Below, piece by piece: positions 44,843-53,382 of a stretch of 64,000 nt of DNA (positions are counted from its first letter, which is position 1; each line of letters begins with the position of its first letter). The DNA is from an uncultured Lachnospiraceae bacterium (GTDB taxonomy: Bacteria; Bacillota; Clostridia; Lachnospirales; Lachnospiraceae). A model generated the notes under the pieces. The model saw only the letters and a list, made by a program, of their open reading frames with translations. It did not search any database and was not told where the DNA came from. Both the position numbers and the translations under genes were made by a program. Location: positions 37,191 through 101,190 of the forward strand of contig CANRNJ010000013.1 in the NCBI GenBank assembly GCA_947631955.1, written 5' to 3'.

Positions 44843-45447
44843 AAGAAATGATGAAGAACACGGGGATCCTTCTTGCGATCACCATTGCGGCGGGACTGGT
44901 GCTGGGACTGGTATACCAGATCACCAAGGACCCCATCGCCGTACAGGAAGCGAAGAAGAAGCAGGAGGCATGTCAGGAAGTCTTTCAGGACGCCGCTTCT
45001 TTTGAGGCTGTGGAGGTTGAAGACGTGGAGGAGACCGAATGGGCGGACGCCGGTTATTCACAGGAAAGCATCGATGAAGTGATGAGCGCTCTGGACGCTT
45101 CCGGGAATCTGCTCGGATATGTGATCACCGTTACGACGAAAGAGGGGTACGGCGGCGATATCCAATTTTCCATCGGCGTGCGCATGGACGGCACCCTCAA
45201 CGGCATGTCGATCCTGTCCATCTCTGAAACCGCAGGACTTGGAATGAGGGCGGAGGAAGTGTTAAAACCGCAGTTTGCGGGCAGGCAGGCGGAGGTGTTT
45301 GAGTATACCAAGAGCGGCGCCGCGGCAGACAACCAGATAGACGCCATATCGGGGGCAACGATCACTACCAACGCCGTTACTAATGGTGTCAATGCCGGCC
45401 TTTATTATTTCCGTACACGATTGGGAGGAGTCAGTGGCAATGAATAG
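44839..45447 (+). CDS. rnfG: Rnf complex subunit RnfG
   Basis: A 202-residue protein with one N-terminal transmembrane helix and an extracytoplasmic FMN_bind domain. The flavinylation motif DAISGAT (168-174) gives FMN-Thr174, attached by ApbE. An apbE gene lies at 48689 on the other strand. The ATG overlaps the rnfD stop (ATGA). A GGAGGAG sits just before the ATG. Confidence 0.97.
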   Translation: MKEMMKNTGILLAITIAAGLVLGLVYQITKDPIAVQEAKKKQEACQEVFQDAASFEAVEVEDVEETEWADAGYSQESIDEVMSALDASGNLLGYVITVTTKEGYGGDIQFSIGVRMDGTLNGMSILSISETAGLGMRAEEVLKPQFAGRQAEVFEYTKSGAAADNQIDAISGATITTNAVTNGVNAGLYYFRTRLGGVSGNE

Positions 45448-46198
45448 TGTAAAAGAACGTCTTGTCAACGGTATTTTAAAAGAAAATCCGACGTTTGTGC
45501 TGATGCTCGGCATGTGTCCGACACTGGCGGTGACGACGTCGGCGGTCAACGGCCTCGGCATGGGGCTTACGACCATGGTGGTGCTTGCGCTGAGCAATGT
45601 ATTTATCTCGCTGCTCAGGAATATTATACCGGATAAAGTGCGTATCCCGGCGTTTATCGTTATCATAGCGTCCTTTGTGACCGTGGTGGAACTTCTGCTC
45701 CAAGGGTTCATCCCTTTTCTGTATGAGGCGCTCGGAATCTATATTCCGCTGATCGTCGTAAACTGTATCATATTGGGACGCGCGGAAGCCTACGCATATA
45801 AAAATCCGGTGATACCGTCTTTGTTCGACGGGATCGGAATGGGACTGGGTTTCTCGGCGGCTCTTACCTGTATCGGCGCGGTGCGGGAACTTCTGGGAGC
45901 GGGCGAGATCTTCGGCATCCATGTGATGCCGGACAGTTTTGTGCCCGTCAGCATATTTATTATGGCTCCGGGAGCCTTCTTTGTGCTTGCCCTTCTCACG
46001 GCGGTCCAGAACAAGATAAAGATCAACGGGGAGAAAAAGGGCAAAGACATGTCAAAGATACAGTCCGGCTGCGGACTGGACTGCGCAGGCTGCGATGATT
46101 CCGGCTGCGCGCACCGTCTGTATGATGAAAAAAAGCCGTCTGTAAAGGCGCCGGAACAGACGGATACGGCAAAGAAGGAGGATGAAAACAATGGTTAA
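45440..46198 (+). CDS. rnfE: Rnf complex subunit RnfE with Cys-rich C-terminal tail
   Basis: Integral membrane subunit of 252 residues with six helices (around PTFVLMLGMCPTLAVTT and the GLGFSAALT region), paired with RnfA around a membrane iron-sulfur cluster. After the last helix there is an unusual tail of about 50 residues with the cluster GCGLDCAGCDDSGC (C-x3-C-x2-C-x4-C) and then a Lys/Glu-rich end. The usual RnfE is about 200-230 residues and ends soon after the last helix. The ATG at 45440 follows GGGAGGAG by 9 bases and overlaps rnfG by 8 bases. Confidence 0.93.
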   Translation: MNSVKERLVNGILKENPTFVLMLGMCPTLAVTTSAVNGLGMGLTTMVVLALSNVFISLLRNIIPDKVRIPAFIVIIASFVTVVELLLQGFIPFLYEALGIYIPLIVVNCIILGRAEAYAYKNPVIPSLFDGIGMGLGFSAALTCIGAVRELLGAGEIFGIHVMPDSFVPVSIFIMAPGAFFVLALLTAVQNKIKINGEKKGKDMSKIQSGCGLDCAGCDDSGCAHRLYDEKKPSVKAPEQTDTAKKEDENNG

Positions 46199-46769
46199 AG
46201 ATCTGCTTGTGATTCTGATCGCCTCCTCACTGGTGAACAACGTTGTGTTGAGTCAGTTTTTGGGTCTGTGCCCCTTCCTCGGCGTTTCCAAGAAAACGAA
46301 CACCGCTGCGGGCATGGGTGTGGCGGTCATCTTTGTCATTACGCTTGCATCGGCGGTTGCGGGAGCCATTTATAAGTACCTGCTCGTGCCGTTCGATATC
46401 ACATATCTGCAGACGATCGTGTTTATTCTTGTCATTGCGGCACTGGTTCAGTTTGTAGAGATGTTCTTAAAAAAATATATTCCGGCTTTGTATCAGTCTT
46501 TGGGCGTGTATCTGCCGCTGATCACCACGAACTGTGCCGTTCTGGGCGTAGCGCTCACGAATGTACAGAAAGAATACGGCATCCTGTCAGGGATCGTGAA
46601 TGGATTTGCCACAGCGGTGGGATTTACCATATCCATTATCATTCTGGCGGGTATCCGAGAGAAGATGGCATATAATGACATACCGGAGTCGTTTAAGGGG
46701 ATGCCGATCGTCTTAGTCACGGCAGGTCTGATGGCGATCGCTTTCTGCGGCTTTTCCGGTTTGCTCTGA
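46191..46769 (+). CDS. rnfA: Rnf complex subunit RnfA
   Basis: A 192-residue integral membrane subunit with six helices and the conserved NNVVLSQFLGLCPFLGVS and NCAVLGVAL motifs, whose cysteines help hold a membrane [2Fe-2S] cluster with RnfE. AAGGAGG lies nine bases before the ATG at 46191, so it is preferred over the in-frame ATG at 46182 that lies against that site. It overlaps rnfE by 8 bases. Confidence 0.97.
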   Translation: MVKDLLVILIASSLVNNVVLSQFLGLCPFLGVSKKTNTAAGMGVAVIFVITLASAVAGAIYKYLLVPFDITYLQTIVFILVIAALVQFVEMFLKKYIPALYQSLGVYLPLITTNCAVLGVALTNVQKEYGILSGIVNGFATAVGFTISIIILAGIREKMAYNDIPESFKGMPIVLVTAGLMAIAFCGFSGLL

Positions 46770-46788
46770 CAGAAAGGCGGTACGATAT

Positions 46789-47580
46789 ATGAGTGTGACA
46801 GGAATCTTGACGGCGACGCTTATTGTGGGGGCGGTAGGCTTGTTTGTAGGGCTGTTCCTTGGCGCCGCGGGTATCAAATTTAAAGTGGAAACGGATGAAA
46901 GAGAAGAGGCGGTTTTAGCTGAACTGCCCGGAAATAACTGCGGCGGATGCGGTTATGCAGGCTGTTCGGGGCTTGCCGCTGCCATAGCAAAAGGCGAAGC
47001 GCCGGTCAACGCGTGTCCTGTGGGCGGTGAGAAAACAGGAAACCGGATCGCGAAGATCATGGGAGTGGAAGCAGGGGACAGCGTGCGCATGGTCGCGTTC
47101 GTGAGATGTATGGGCGACAAAGACCGCACTCGGACCGACTATGATTACAGCGGCTATGAAGACTGCCGTATGCTTTCTTTTGTGCCAAACGGCGGCCCTA
47201 AGTCGTGTAACGACGGATGTCTGGGATTCGGCAGCTGCGTGAAAGTGTGTCCTTTCGATGCGATCCATGTCGTCAACGGGGTGGCGGTGGTCGATAAAGA
47301 GGCCTGCAAAGCCTGCGGCAAATGCGTTGCCGTCTGTCCCAAGAATCTGATCACTCTGGTTCCCTATACGGCAAAACACATCGTTGCATGCAGTTCCAAG
47401 GAAAAGGGACCGGCCACGATGAAGGCGTGTGATGCGGGATGCATTGCGTGCCAGCTGTGCAAGAAGAACTGTCCGGCGGATGCGGTGACGATAGAGGATT
47501 TCCACGCGTCGATCGATCAGGAGAAGTGCACCGGCTGCGGAACATGCAGGGAGAAGTGTCCAAGGAAAGTGATCGTGTAA
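46789..47580 (+). CDS. rnfB: Rnf complex subunit RnfB
   Basis: A 263-residue ferredoxin-interacting subunit: N-terminal membrane helix, the four-Cys domain (NNCGGCGYAGCSG and NACPVGG), and several [4Fe-4S] ferredoxin motifs (CLGFGSCVKVCP, CKACGKCVAVCP, CQLCKKNCP, CTGCGTCREKCP). It closes the Rnf operon and takes electrons from reduced ferredoxin. There is no clear terminator in the 93 bases before the aldo/keto reductase. Confidence 0.97.
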   Translation: MSVTGILTATLIVGAVGLFVGLFLGAAGIKFKVETDEREEAVLAELPGNNCGGCGYAGCSGLAAAIAKGEAPVNACPVGGEKTGNRIAKIMGVEAGDSVRMVAFVRCMGDKDRTRTDYDYSGYEDCRMLSFVPNGGPKSCNDGCLGFGSCVKVCPFDAIHVVNGVAVVDKEACKACGKCVAVCPKNLITLVPYTAKHIVACSSKEKGPATMKACDAGCIACQLCKKNCPADAVTIEDFHASIDQEKCTGCGTCREKCPRKVIV

Positions 47581-47673
47581 GAGATTTCGTCACATTTCCC
47601 GGTGATGCGGCGGTGCATCACGGATGGAGGAAACGGCGGAACAAGGAAAATTTGATGATAGAAAGGTTAAGAG

Positions 47674-48702
47674 ATGAAAAAAGTAACACTGGGAAAAACC
47701 GGGATCACAACAAATAAAAATGCGTTCGGCGCGCTGCCGATCCAAAGGATCTCCGAGGAGGACGCGGTGCATCTGCTGCGGAAGGCATACGACAACGGCA
47801 TCACCTTCTTTGATACCGCAAGGTGGTATACCGACAGCGAGCACAAAGTCGGGTTGGCGTTTGAAGGGATGCGCGACAGGATTTACATAGCCACGAAGAC
47901 CGGCGCGCAGAACGCGGAACAATTCTGGAAAGATTTGGAAACCAGTCTGGAGGAACTCAAGACGGATCATATTGATATCTATCAGTTCCACAATCCGGCT
48001 TTCTGTCCGAAACCGGGCGACGAAAGCGGGCTGTATGACGCGGCGCTCAAAGCGAAAGAGCAGGGCAGGATAAGACATATCGGCATCACGAACCACCGTC
48101 TTGCGATCGCGCATGAAGCGATCGACAGCGGCCTGTATGAAACGCTGCAGTTTCCGTTCTGCTATCTGGCTACGGATAAGGACATTGAACTGGTCGAAAA
48201 ATGCAGACAGGCGGATATGGGCTTTATCGCCATGAAGGCTTTGTCGGGCGGGCTGATTACCAATTCGGCCGCCGCGTATGCGTTCCTTGCGCAGTACGAC
48301 AATGTGCTTCCGATCTGGGGCGTCCAGAGAGAGTCGGAACTGGATGAATTCCTGTCATATAATGAGGATCCTCCGGCAATGACGGAGGAGATAGAAGCGG
48401 TTATCCGTCATGACCGGGAAGAACTGCTGGGGGACTTCTGCAGAGGATGCAGCTATTGTATGCCCTGTCCGGCGGGGATCGAGATCAATACCTGTGCGCG
48501 CATGTCGCTTCTTTTAAGGCGTTCGCCCTCGGCAGGGCATCTGAGTCCCGAAGGACAGGCGAAAATGATGAAAATAGAAAACTGTATCCATTGCAATCAA
48601 TGCAAGAGCAAGTGCCCGTACGGTCTGGACACGCCCGCTCTGCTGCAGAAGAATCTGGAAGATTATAAGAAGGTCATCGCGGGAGAGATCAAGGTGCAGT
48701 AG
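47674..48702 (+). CDS. Aldo/keto reductase with C-terminal ferredoxin domain
   Basis: A 342-residue AKR-type TIM-barrel protein. The catalytic Asp and Tyr (FFDTARWYTDS), Lys (ATKTG) and His (YQFHNP) are present. The C-terminal third is a ferredoxin-like domain with CRGCSYCMPCP and CIHCNQCKSKCP, enough for two [4Fe-4S] clusters. Such fused AKRs are common in anaerobes and may use ferredoxin or NADH; the substrate is unknown. AAAGG precedes the ATG. It lies after rnfB and overlaps apbE tail to tail by 14 bases. Confidence 0.9.
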   Translation: MKKVTLGKTGITTNKNAFGALPIQRISEEDAVHLLRKAYDNGITFFDTARWYTDSEHKVGLAFEGMRDRIYIATKTGAQNAEQFWKDLETSLEELKTDHIDIYQFHNPAFCPKPGDESGLYDAALKAKEQGRIRHIGITNHRLAIAHEAIDSGLYETLQFPFCYLATDKDIELVEKCRQADMGFIAMKALSGGLITNSAAAYAFLAQYDNVLPIWGVQRESELDEFLSYNEDPPAMTEEIEAVIRHDREELLGDFCRGCSYCMPCPAGIEINTCARMSLLLRRSPSAGHLSPEGQAKMMKIENCIHCNQCKSKCPYGLDTPALLQKNLEDYKKVIAGEIKVQ

Positions 48703-49759
48703 CGGAAGGAAGCGGGAATCCTTCGGAAGCGGTAAGTTCTCCGTCCCTTGTGATAAAGAGGACTTCCGTGTCTTCCAAAGATTCGATAAGCGACATTCCG
48801 TCGTCGGGGCCGAGAAAAAAGCAGACGGTAGACAGAGCGTCCGCATCCATGGAGGACGGCGCCAGAATGGTTACTCCCGATATATCGTTGTCTTCCGGAT
48901 AGCCGGTCGAGGTATTTAACAGATGGTGGTAGAGAACGCCGTCTTCATAAAAGCACCGCTCATAGGTCCCGGATGAAACGACGGACCGGTCCGTCACGTC
49001 GATGGCCGCAATGATCTCGCCTTCGTCGGCAAAAGGTTTCTGGATGCCGATATGGTAAGGCTGGCCGCCGGGCTTGTTCCCGATCGTGATCAGATTGCCG
49101 CCCAGACTGATGCAGGCGCTTTTTACCCCCTGTGAGAGCAGGTATTCTTTAAGGCGGTCTGCGATGTATCCTTTGGCTATGAAGCCAAGGTCAATGGCGG
49201 CATCCGGATCCGAGAGCGTGACGGAACAGCCGTCGATGCGGACCGCATGATAATCGATATGGGAAACTGCCTCCCGGATCGCTTCGTCGTCGGGCCTGCG
49301 GGCGGTTCCGCCGGACCCGAATCCCCACAGCTGGCTCAAAGGGAACACGGTGAGGTCCACCGCTCCGTTGGACAGCTCGGAATAGTAGAGAGCCGTCTGA
49401 AGCAGTTCTATGGTATCTTCCGATACGGTGACAGGCCGACCGCCGGCATGATTGATGTTCCAGATGTCGGAGCCCTCCAGATGGGCGCTGAACAAATGTT
49501 CATATCTGTCCGTTATCTCAAAACATTTCTCGATATCCTGACGGCAGGAATCGCCGTTCCCGTCGCTGTACAGCGTTATCTGAACGACCGTATCCATATA
49601 GAAGCCGGTTTCCGTGACCGGTTCTGCATTGCGGCTGCAGCCGGACAGAAAGGCGCAGACGGCAATCAGGGCGGCGGAGATAGAGAGATACTTTGCCCGG
49701 AGCAGACTGCGGCGTGTGAAAAGATGTATGGAATTTGGAGAAAAACGCTTGGGGTCCAT
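48689..49759 (-). CDS. apbE: FAD:protein FMN transferase ApbE (lipoprotein)
   Basis: Attaches FMN to threonine in [D/S]xx(S/T)GAT motifs, as found in RnfG and RnfD encoded just before it. It is 356 residues from MDPKRFSPNS. A lipobox LSGC near residue 40 places it outside the membrane, where the FMN_bind domains are. Landmarks are TGFYMDTVVQ, DLGFIAKGYIADRL, SLGGNL and the late metal-binding SSMDADALST. The ATG at 49759 has AAAGGA 10 bases upstream; an ATG at 49894 would add unrelated residues. Confidence 0.93.
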   Translation of the reverse strand: MDPKRFSPNSIHLFTRRSLLRAKYLSISAALIAVCAFLSGCSRNAEPVTETGFYMDTVVQITLYSDGNGDSCRQDIEKCFEITDRYEHLFSAHLEGSDIWNINHAGGRPVTVSEDTIELLQTALYYSELSNGAVDLTVFPLSQLWGFGSGGTARRPDDEAIREAVSHIDYHAVRIDGCSVTLSDPDAAIDLGFIAKGYIADRLKEYLLSQGVKSACISLGGNLITIGNKPGGQPYHIGIQKPFADEGEIIAAIDVTDRSVVSSGTYERCFYEDGVLYHHLLNTSTGYPEDNDISGVTILAPSSMDADALSTVCFFLGPDDGMSLIESLEDTEVLFITRDGELTASEGFPLPSATAP

Positions 49760-49865
49760 CGTGTGCCGATCCTTTTTCCTAATGATTTGTATGGGATGTG
49801 CAGACCGCGGCGGGCGCATGAACAGCGCGCACAGCTTGTCAAAGACTGCGCAACATGATAACATA

Positions 49866-49871
49866 AGTATA
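49866..49871 (-). promoter_or_regulatory. -10 box of apbE
   Basis: On the minus strand, TATACT preceded by TGT (extended -10), with the weak -35 TGCACT 16 bases upstream. It lies about 105 bases before the apbE start and also in the region upstream of the divergent GH25 gene. Confidence 0.45.
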
Positions 49872-50005
49872 ACATTTTGACAAAACCAGTGCAATGCGCA
49901 CTTATTGCAGCGGCCTTTCCTGCCGATTGCAGCGGTCCGCCGTATTTATTTCGGTTGGTCCGCCGCGGGCAGACAGGTGTGCGCAAAAAATATGAGGTGA
50001 GATTT

Positions 50006-51208
50006 ATGAAGCTGCCGGGAGAAGAAGAATCCGGAAAAGGGACCGGACTTCCCGTTATCTATGTGATCATCGGTATATCGTGTTTTCTGCTGCTTCTGCT
50101 GTATGTGCTGTATCAGACGAACGCTAAGGACAACAGCGGCAGCGAGTATCTGAAGGAGATGCAGGCACAGCGGGAAGAGAGTGCAGAGGCAGATAGCGCG
50201 GCGGACGGCGGAGCGGACATGCTGTCCGGCGGGACCGGGGAAGAGTCCCCGTCTGATAAGCTGCGGGCCGAGGATCTTGATTTCTGGGATATGTATCCTG
50301 TGGAAGACGGGGCGGAAATCGAAAAGGACGAGGACGCGCCGGAAGAAACGACGAAATCAACATGGGAAGAGAAGGCCGAAAAAGAGCGGGAAGAATATGA
50401 GCAGCGCGAGAAAGAGCAGGAAGAGCAGCTGGATCCGTCTTTGGACGGAAAGCATACTCTTGTCAAAACGCCGGACGGCAAGGAAGAATGGGTCCTGATC
50501 AGTCCCTATCTGACAAAGAATACCTATGATTATACCAATCTGGAAGAAAAAGCCGGATTAAAGCGGTATTTGGAGAACGGCAAGAAGATATCCTATGTGG
50601 GCGCGGATATTTCCAAGGATAACGGGACCGTGGATTTCGGACGTCTTAAGACAGCCGGTGTGGACTATGTGATGATACGCCTCGGCGGCCGCGGATACAG
50701 TACGGGACAGATCACTCTGGACGAGAAGTTCAAGGAAAACATCGAGGGCGCCATTGCGCAGGGACTCGGTGTGGGCGTTTATTTTTACTCGCAGGCAGTC
50801 AATCAGGACGAAGCGGTTCAGGAAGCCAATTTTATCATTCAGAATCTGGAGCCTTACCGGGGAAGCATCAAATATCCGGTCGCATTTGACATGGAGTTTG
50901 TCGCAAACGACGAAGCGAGGATAGACGGACTCAGCAGAGAAGACCGCACGAATGTCGCGCTGTCGTTTTTGGAAGGGATCAAAGCGGCGGGGTATGTGCC
51001 GATGATCTACGGGGATAAAGAATGGCTGATCAAGGAGATCGACCTTGCAAAACTGCAGTCCTATGACGTGTGGCTCGCGCAGGAAGCGGACATTCCGGAC
51101 TATCCTTATCAGTATGCGATGTGGCAGTATACTTCCGACGGCGTTGTAAACGGCATCGACGGAAAAGCCAATCTGGACATCTGCTTTGTAGGTTACTCGC
51201 AGCGGTAG
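50006..51208 (+). CDS. Membrane-anchored GH25 muramidase
   Basis: A 400-residue lysozyme-type enzyme. Residues 14-36 are a transmembrane helix (VIYVIIGISCFLLLLLYVL), followed by a highly charged Glu/Lys spacer with coiled-coil character (about 45-165) and a C-terminal GH25 (Chalaropsis lysozyme) domain. The catalytic acid is in FDMEFV (DxE) and the strand entry is YVGADISKDNG. It would cut glycan strands outside the membrane. GAGGTGAG precedes the ATG at 50006. It overlaps the minus-strand gene at 51193 tail to tail by 16 bases. Confidence 0.92.
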   Translation: MKLPGEEESGKGTGLPVIYVIIGISCFLLLLLYVLYQTNAKDNSGSEYLKEMQAQREESAEADSAADGGADMLSGGTGEESPSDKLRAEDLDFWDMYPVEDGAEIEKDEDAPEETTKSTWEEKAEKEREEYEQREKEQEEQLDPSLDGKHTLVKTPDGKEEWVLISPYLTKNTYDYTNLEEKAGLKRYLENGKKISYVGADISKDNGTVDFGRLKTAGVDYVMIRLGGRGYSTGQITLDEKFKENIEGAIAQGLGVGVYFYSQAVNQDEAVQEANFIIQNLEPYRGSIKYPVAFDMEFVANDEARIDGLSREDRTNVALSFLEGIKAAGYVPMIYGDKEWLIKEIDLAKLQSYDVWLAQEADIPDYPYQYAMWQYTSDGVVNGIDGKANLDICFVGYSQR

Positions 51209-51990
51209 TTTCTGACACCGGGAGATATTTTTATCGAAGAATACAAGTCGGCGTATGCGGCAGGAGAGATCCCATCCATGTAATTGGGGGTGTAATTCTT
51301 GTCTACGCCGGCTTTTTTCAGCAGATCGATGGCCTTGTTGTAGGCGACCGCGGCTTCGATCTCGGAATCGTAAACGCCTACGGTCAGGTTGCCCTTTACA
51401 TGGATCTTGACGCGGTAGCGGGTCTTCTGCCCGTTAATGACGGCGCTCACTCCGTTGTAACGGTTTATGATCTCTATATTTTCATAGCGCATATCCTGAC
51501 GGTTCCCGTTGATAAAGCGGTAGTCCCTGCCTTCCACAGCGTAATTTTTGATGCCGTAACGGCTCATGATATTGACCTGCATACCATAGTCCGCAACAAA
51601 ACAGTGGCCCCCTCTGCGGGATATTTTGCGGGAAGAATAATAGAAGAGGTCTTCCGAGTCAAAAATATAGAAATCGGACGGCGAAAAATAGTAATAAAAA
51701 AATTTGGGCCGGATGTAGATCGGCGATGAAAAATAGATGCCGTTATCCCGGAAATTAAGCAGGCAGACCCATTTCTGGAAGGAAAGCTGCGAACCGGCAT
51801 CGTACTGATTTAAAGTGACGGAGGAATCTTTCAGCAGCGCCGCGGCGAGCAGATAGGCCTGATGCGCGTCATCCGCATTATCGAAACTTCCCAGACTGAT
51901 GTGCTTTCCGCGATAAGTTAAAGAGGCCCGGTAATAGATCGTACGATCTTTGTGAAACGCTGTATATACGCCGGGAATCTGTGATTTCAT
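51193..51990 (-). CDS. AP2-domain protein with degenerate HNH-like centre
   Basis: A 265-residue protein that looks like a domesticated HNH-AP2 homing endonuclease. Residues 6-52 form an AP2-like DNA-binding domain (IPGVYTAFHKD, then GKHISLGSFDNADDAHQAYLLAA). Residues 130-175 resemble an HNH module in YRFINGNRQDMRYENIEIIN, but the catalytic His of the usual DHINGD motif is replaced by Phe. Residues 190-227 form a second AP2-like domain (KIHVKGNLTVGVYDSEIEAAVAY). It may bind DNA without cutting. AAAGGAGG lies eight bases before the ATG. The gene is more AT-rich than its neighbours, suggesting transfer. The family assignment is from pattern and medium in certainty. Confidence 0.7.
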   Translation of the reverse strand: MKSQIPGVYTAFHKDRTIYYRASLTYRGKHISLGSFDNADDAHQAYLLAAALLKDSSVTLNQYDAGSQLSFQKWVCLLNFRDNGIYFSSPIYIRPKFFYYYFSPSDFYIFDSEDLFYYSSRKISRRGGHCFVADYGMQVNIMSRYGIKNYAVEGRDYRFINGNRQDMRYENIEIINRYNGVSAVINGQKTRYRVKIHVKGNLTVGVYDSEIEAAVAYNKAIDLLKKAGVDKNYTPNYMDGISPAAYADLYSSIKISPGVRNYRCE

Positions 51991-52125
51991 AACGTTTTCC
52001 TCCTTTCTATGATTGTACCATTTTTGAGAAAAAAAACAAATTAAGAAATATTTTTCCTGTATTCGGTATAGAATATATACATGTAAAAAGTTACTGCCTG
52101 TATGAATTGTTTGAATGGAGGAAAA

Positions 52126-52746
52126 ATGTACAAGAAATATATAATGAGTTTCGCCCTGACAAGTATGACAGTGCTGTCGTCATGGGTATGTGTAAAGGAA
52201 CTCAGGATCGATCGGATCGCAGCGGACCCTGCTTTCCGAATGGAATATGTTGACGAGAGTATTGCGGAAGACAAGCACAGCTTCATGGAAATGATCTCCA
52301 GCGTATCATCGGGTCAGAGAGTTGTAGGCTATGAAGTGTTGGAAAAGACTAAGCAATATCAGTTGTCGGACAAGGATTATGACGCGCTTCTGCGTATTGT
52401 GGAAGCGGAGGCCGGCGGAGAAGATCAGGACGGGAAACTGTTGGTCGCCAATGTGGTTTTAAACAGAGTGAACAGCGACCTTTTTCCCGATACGGTCGTA
52501 GATGTGGTGATGCAGAAGGAGCAGGGGATCGCGCAGTTCTCCCCGACGGTGGACGGGCGTTATCAGAGCGTCAGAATCAGCGGAGATACCAGACAGGCGG
52601 TAGAGAGAGCTTTGTACGGGGAAGACATCTCACAGGGCGCCTTGTATTTCTGTGCCAGAGAGAAGGCCGATTCCGAGAAACTCCAGTGGTTTGACCGGAA
52701 ACTGACCAGACTGTTCGCCTACGGACATCATGAATTCTTTCAATAA
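52126..52746 (+). CDS. SleB-type cell wall hydrolase
   Basis: A 206-residue exported protein. An N-terminal hydrophobic segment (MSFALTSMTVLSSWVC) acts as signal or anchor. The C-terminal half is the Hydrolase_2 domain of SleB/CwlJ spore-cortex-lytic enzymes: IVEAEAGGEDQDGKLLVANVVLNRV contains the catalytic Glu, and the end has ALYFCAREKADSEKLQWF. Peptidoglycan cleavage in germination or vegetative growth is likely. The ATG at 52126 has GGAGG just upstream. The stop codon lies inside the first unit of the 24-bp tandem repeat. Confidence 0.88.
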   Translation: MYKKYIMSFALTSMTVLSSWVCVKELRIDRIAADPAFRMEYVDESIAEDKHSFMEMISSVSSGQRVVGYEVLEKTKQYQLSDKDYDALLRIVEAEAGGEDQDGKLLVANVVLNRVNSDLFPDTVVDVVMQKEQGIAQFSPTVDGRYQSVRISGDTRQAVERALYGEDISQGALYFCAREKADSEKLQWFDRKLTRLFAYGHHEFFQ

Positions 52747-52910
52747 AAGGATGACGGATTTTGTTAATGAAAGAATATTGGGCTCCGCCAATAAAAGGAT
52801 GCCGGGTTTTGTTAATAAAAGGAATATTGGGTTCCACCAATAAAAGGATGCCGGGTTCCGCCAATGAAAGAATATTGAGTTCCGTTAATAAAAGAATGTT
52901 GGGATCGGGA
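52742..52910 (+). repeat. Seven-unit 24-bp tandem repeat
   Basis: Seven imperfect units of about 24 bases, one with an extra base, built on AATAAAAGGATGCCGGGTT. Units alternate between GATGCCGGG and GAATATTGGG forms, giving a 48-bp higher order. The first unit contains the stop codon of the hydrolase gene. Because 24 is a multiple of 3, several frames stay open, but the reading frames have no independent support as genes. It could be a variable-number repeat. Confidence 0.85.
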
Positions 52911-52982
52911 TTGCGGATCCTGAAAAAACAGGGTATGATAACATAAGATAACAGGGAAAAAGATAAACGGGAGAGATAAGTG

Positions 52983-53228
52983 ATGAAGGGAAGATTCATT
53001 TCTCTATGCGTTACCGGTCTGATGCTGCTGACACTGACGTCCTGTAATGCGGCGGCGCCGTCCCAAGCGGCAGACCCGGCAGACGGGGGACCGGACAGGC
53101 CCCAAATGACGTCGTTTAAAAGTGGTGCGGGGCAGGATGATAAGATCAACGATATGCTGCCGGAATTATCGGACGAAACGCGCGTCATATCCGTGGAGGA
53201 AGCCGAGAAACTCATGGAGGAAGACTAA
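52983..53228 (+). CDS. Small lipoprotein of unknown function (81 aa)
   Basis: An 81-residue protein with a basic N-terminus, hydrophobic core and a lipobox ending TSC near residue 20. The mature part is acidic and Pro/Ala-rich with a C-terminal helix (SVEEAEKLMEED). No family is recognised. GGGAGA lies upstream of the ATG at 52983. It sits between the tandem repeat and dispersed repeat copy D, so it may be a recent or poorly conserved gene. Confidence 0.55.
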   Translation: MKGRFISLCVTGLMLLTLTSCNAAAPSQAADPADGGPDRPQMTSFKSGAGQDDKINDMLPELSDETRVISVEEAEKLMEED

Positions 53229-53247
53229 GGGAGCGCCGACAGGATTA

Positions 53248-53356
53248 TTGCGCGCCAATAAAGGATATGATATAATAAATGCAGACCTAGCGGTCTGCAT
53301 TAAGAGAATTGCTCCGCAATTCTCTCGGAATGATATACGGTACCAGCATCTGAGAA
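53248..53356 (+). repeat. Dispersed leader repeat, copy D
   Basis: Promoter TTGCGC (53248-53253), 17 bases, TATAAT (53271-53276) with TGA upstream. Hairpin 1 is TGCAGACC, loop TAGC, GGTCTGCA (53280-53299). Hairpin 2 is AGAGAATTGC, loop TCC, GCAATTCTCT (53303-53325). The conserved tail ends GCATCTGAGA (53355). It is the cleanest single copy and lies directly upstream of thrC, so it is likely to be the thrC leader. Stem differences from copies A-C are compensatory. Confidence 0.75.
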
Positions 53357-53382
53357 AAGATAAGAAAGGCATGGTTTATAAT

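Noticed and set aside
52761..52946. Small open frame within the 24-bp repeat
   Set aside because: The unit length is a multiple of 3 so frames stay open by chance; the peptide is only the repeat.
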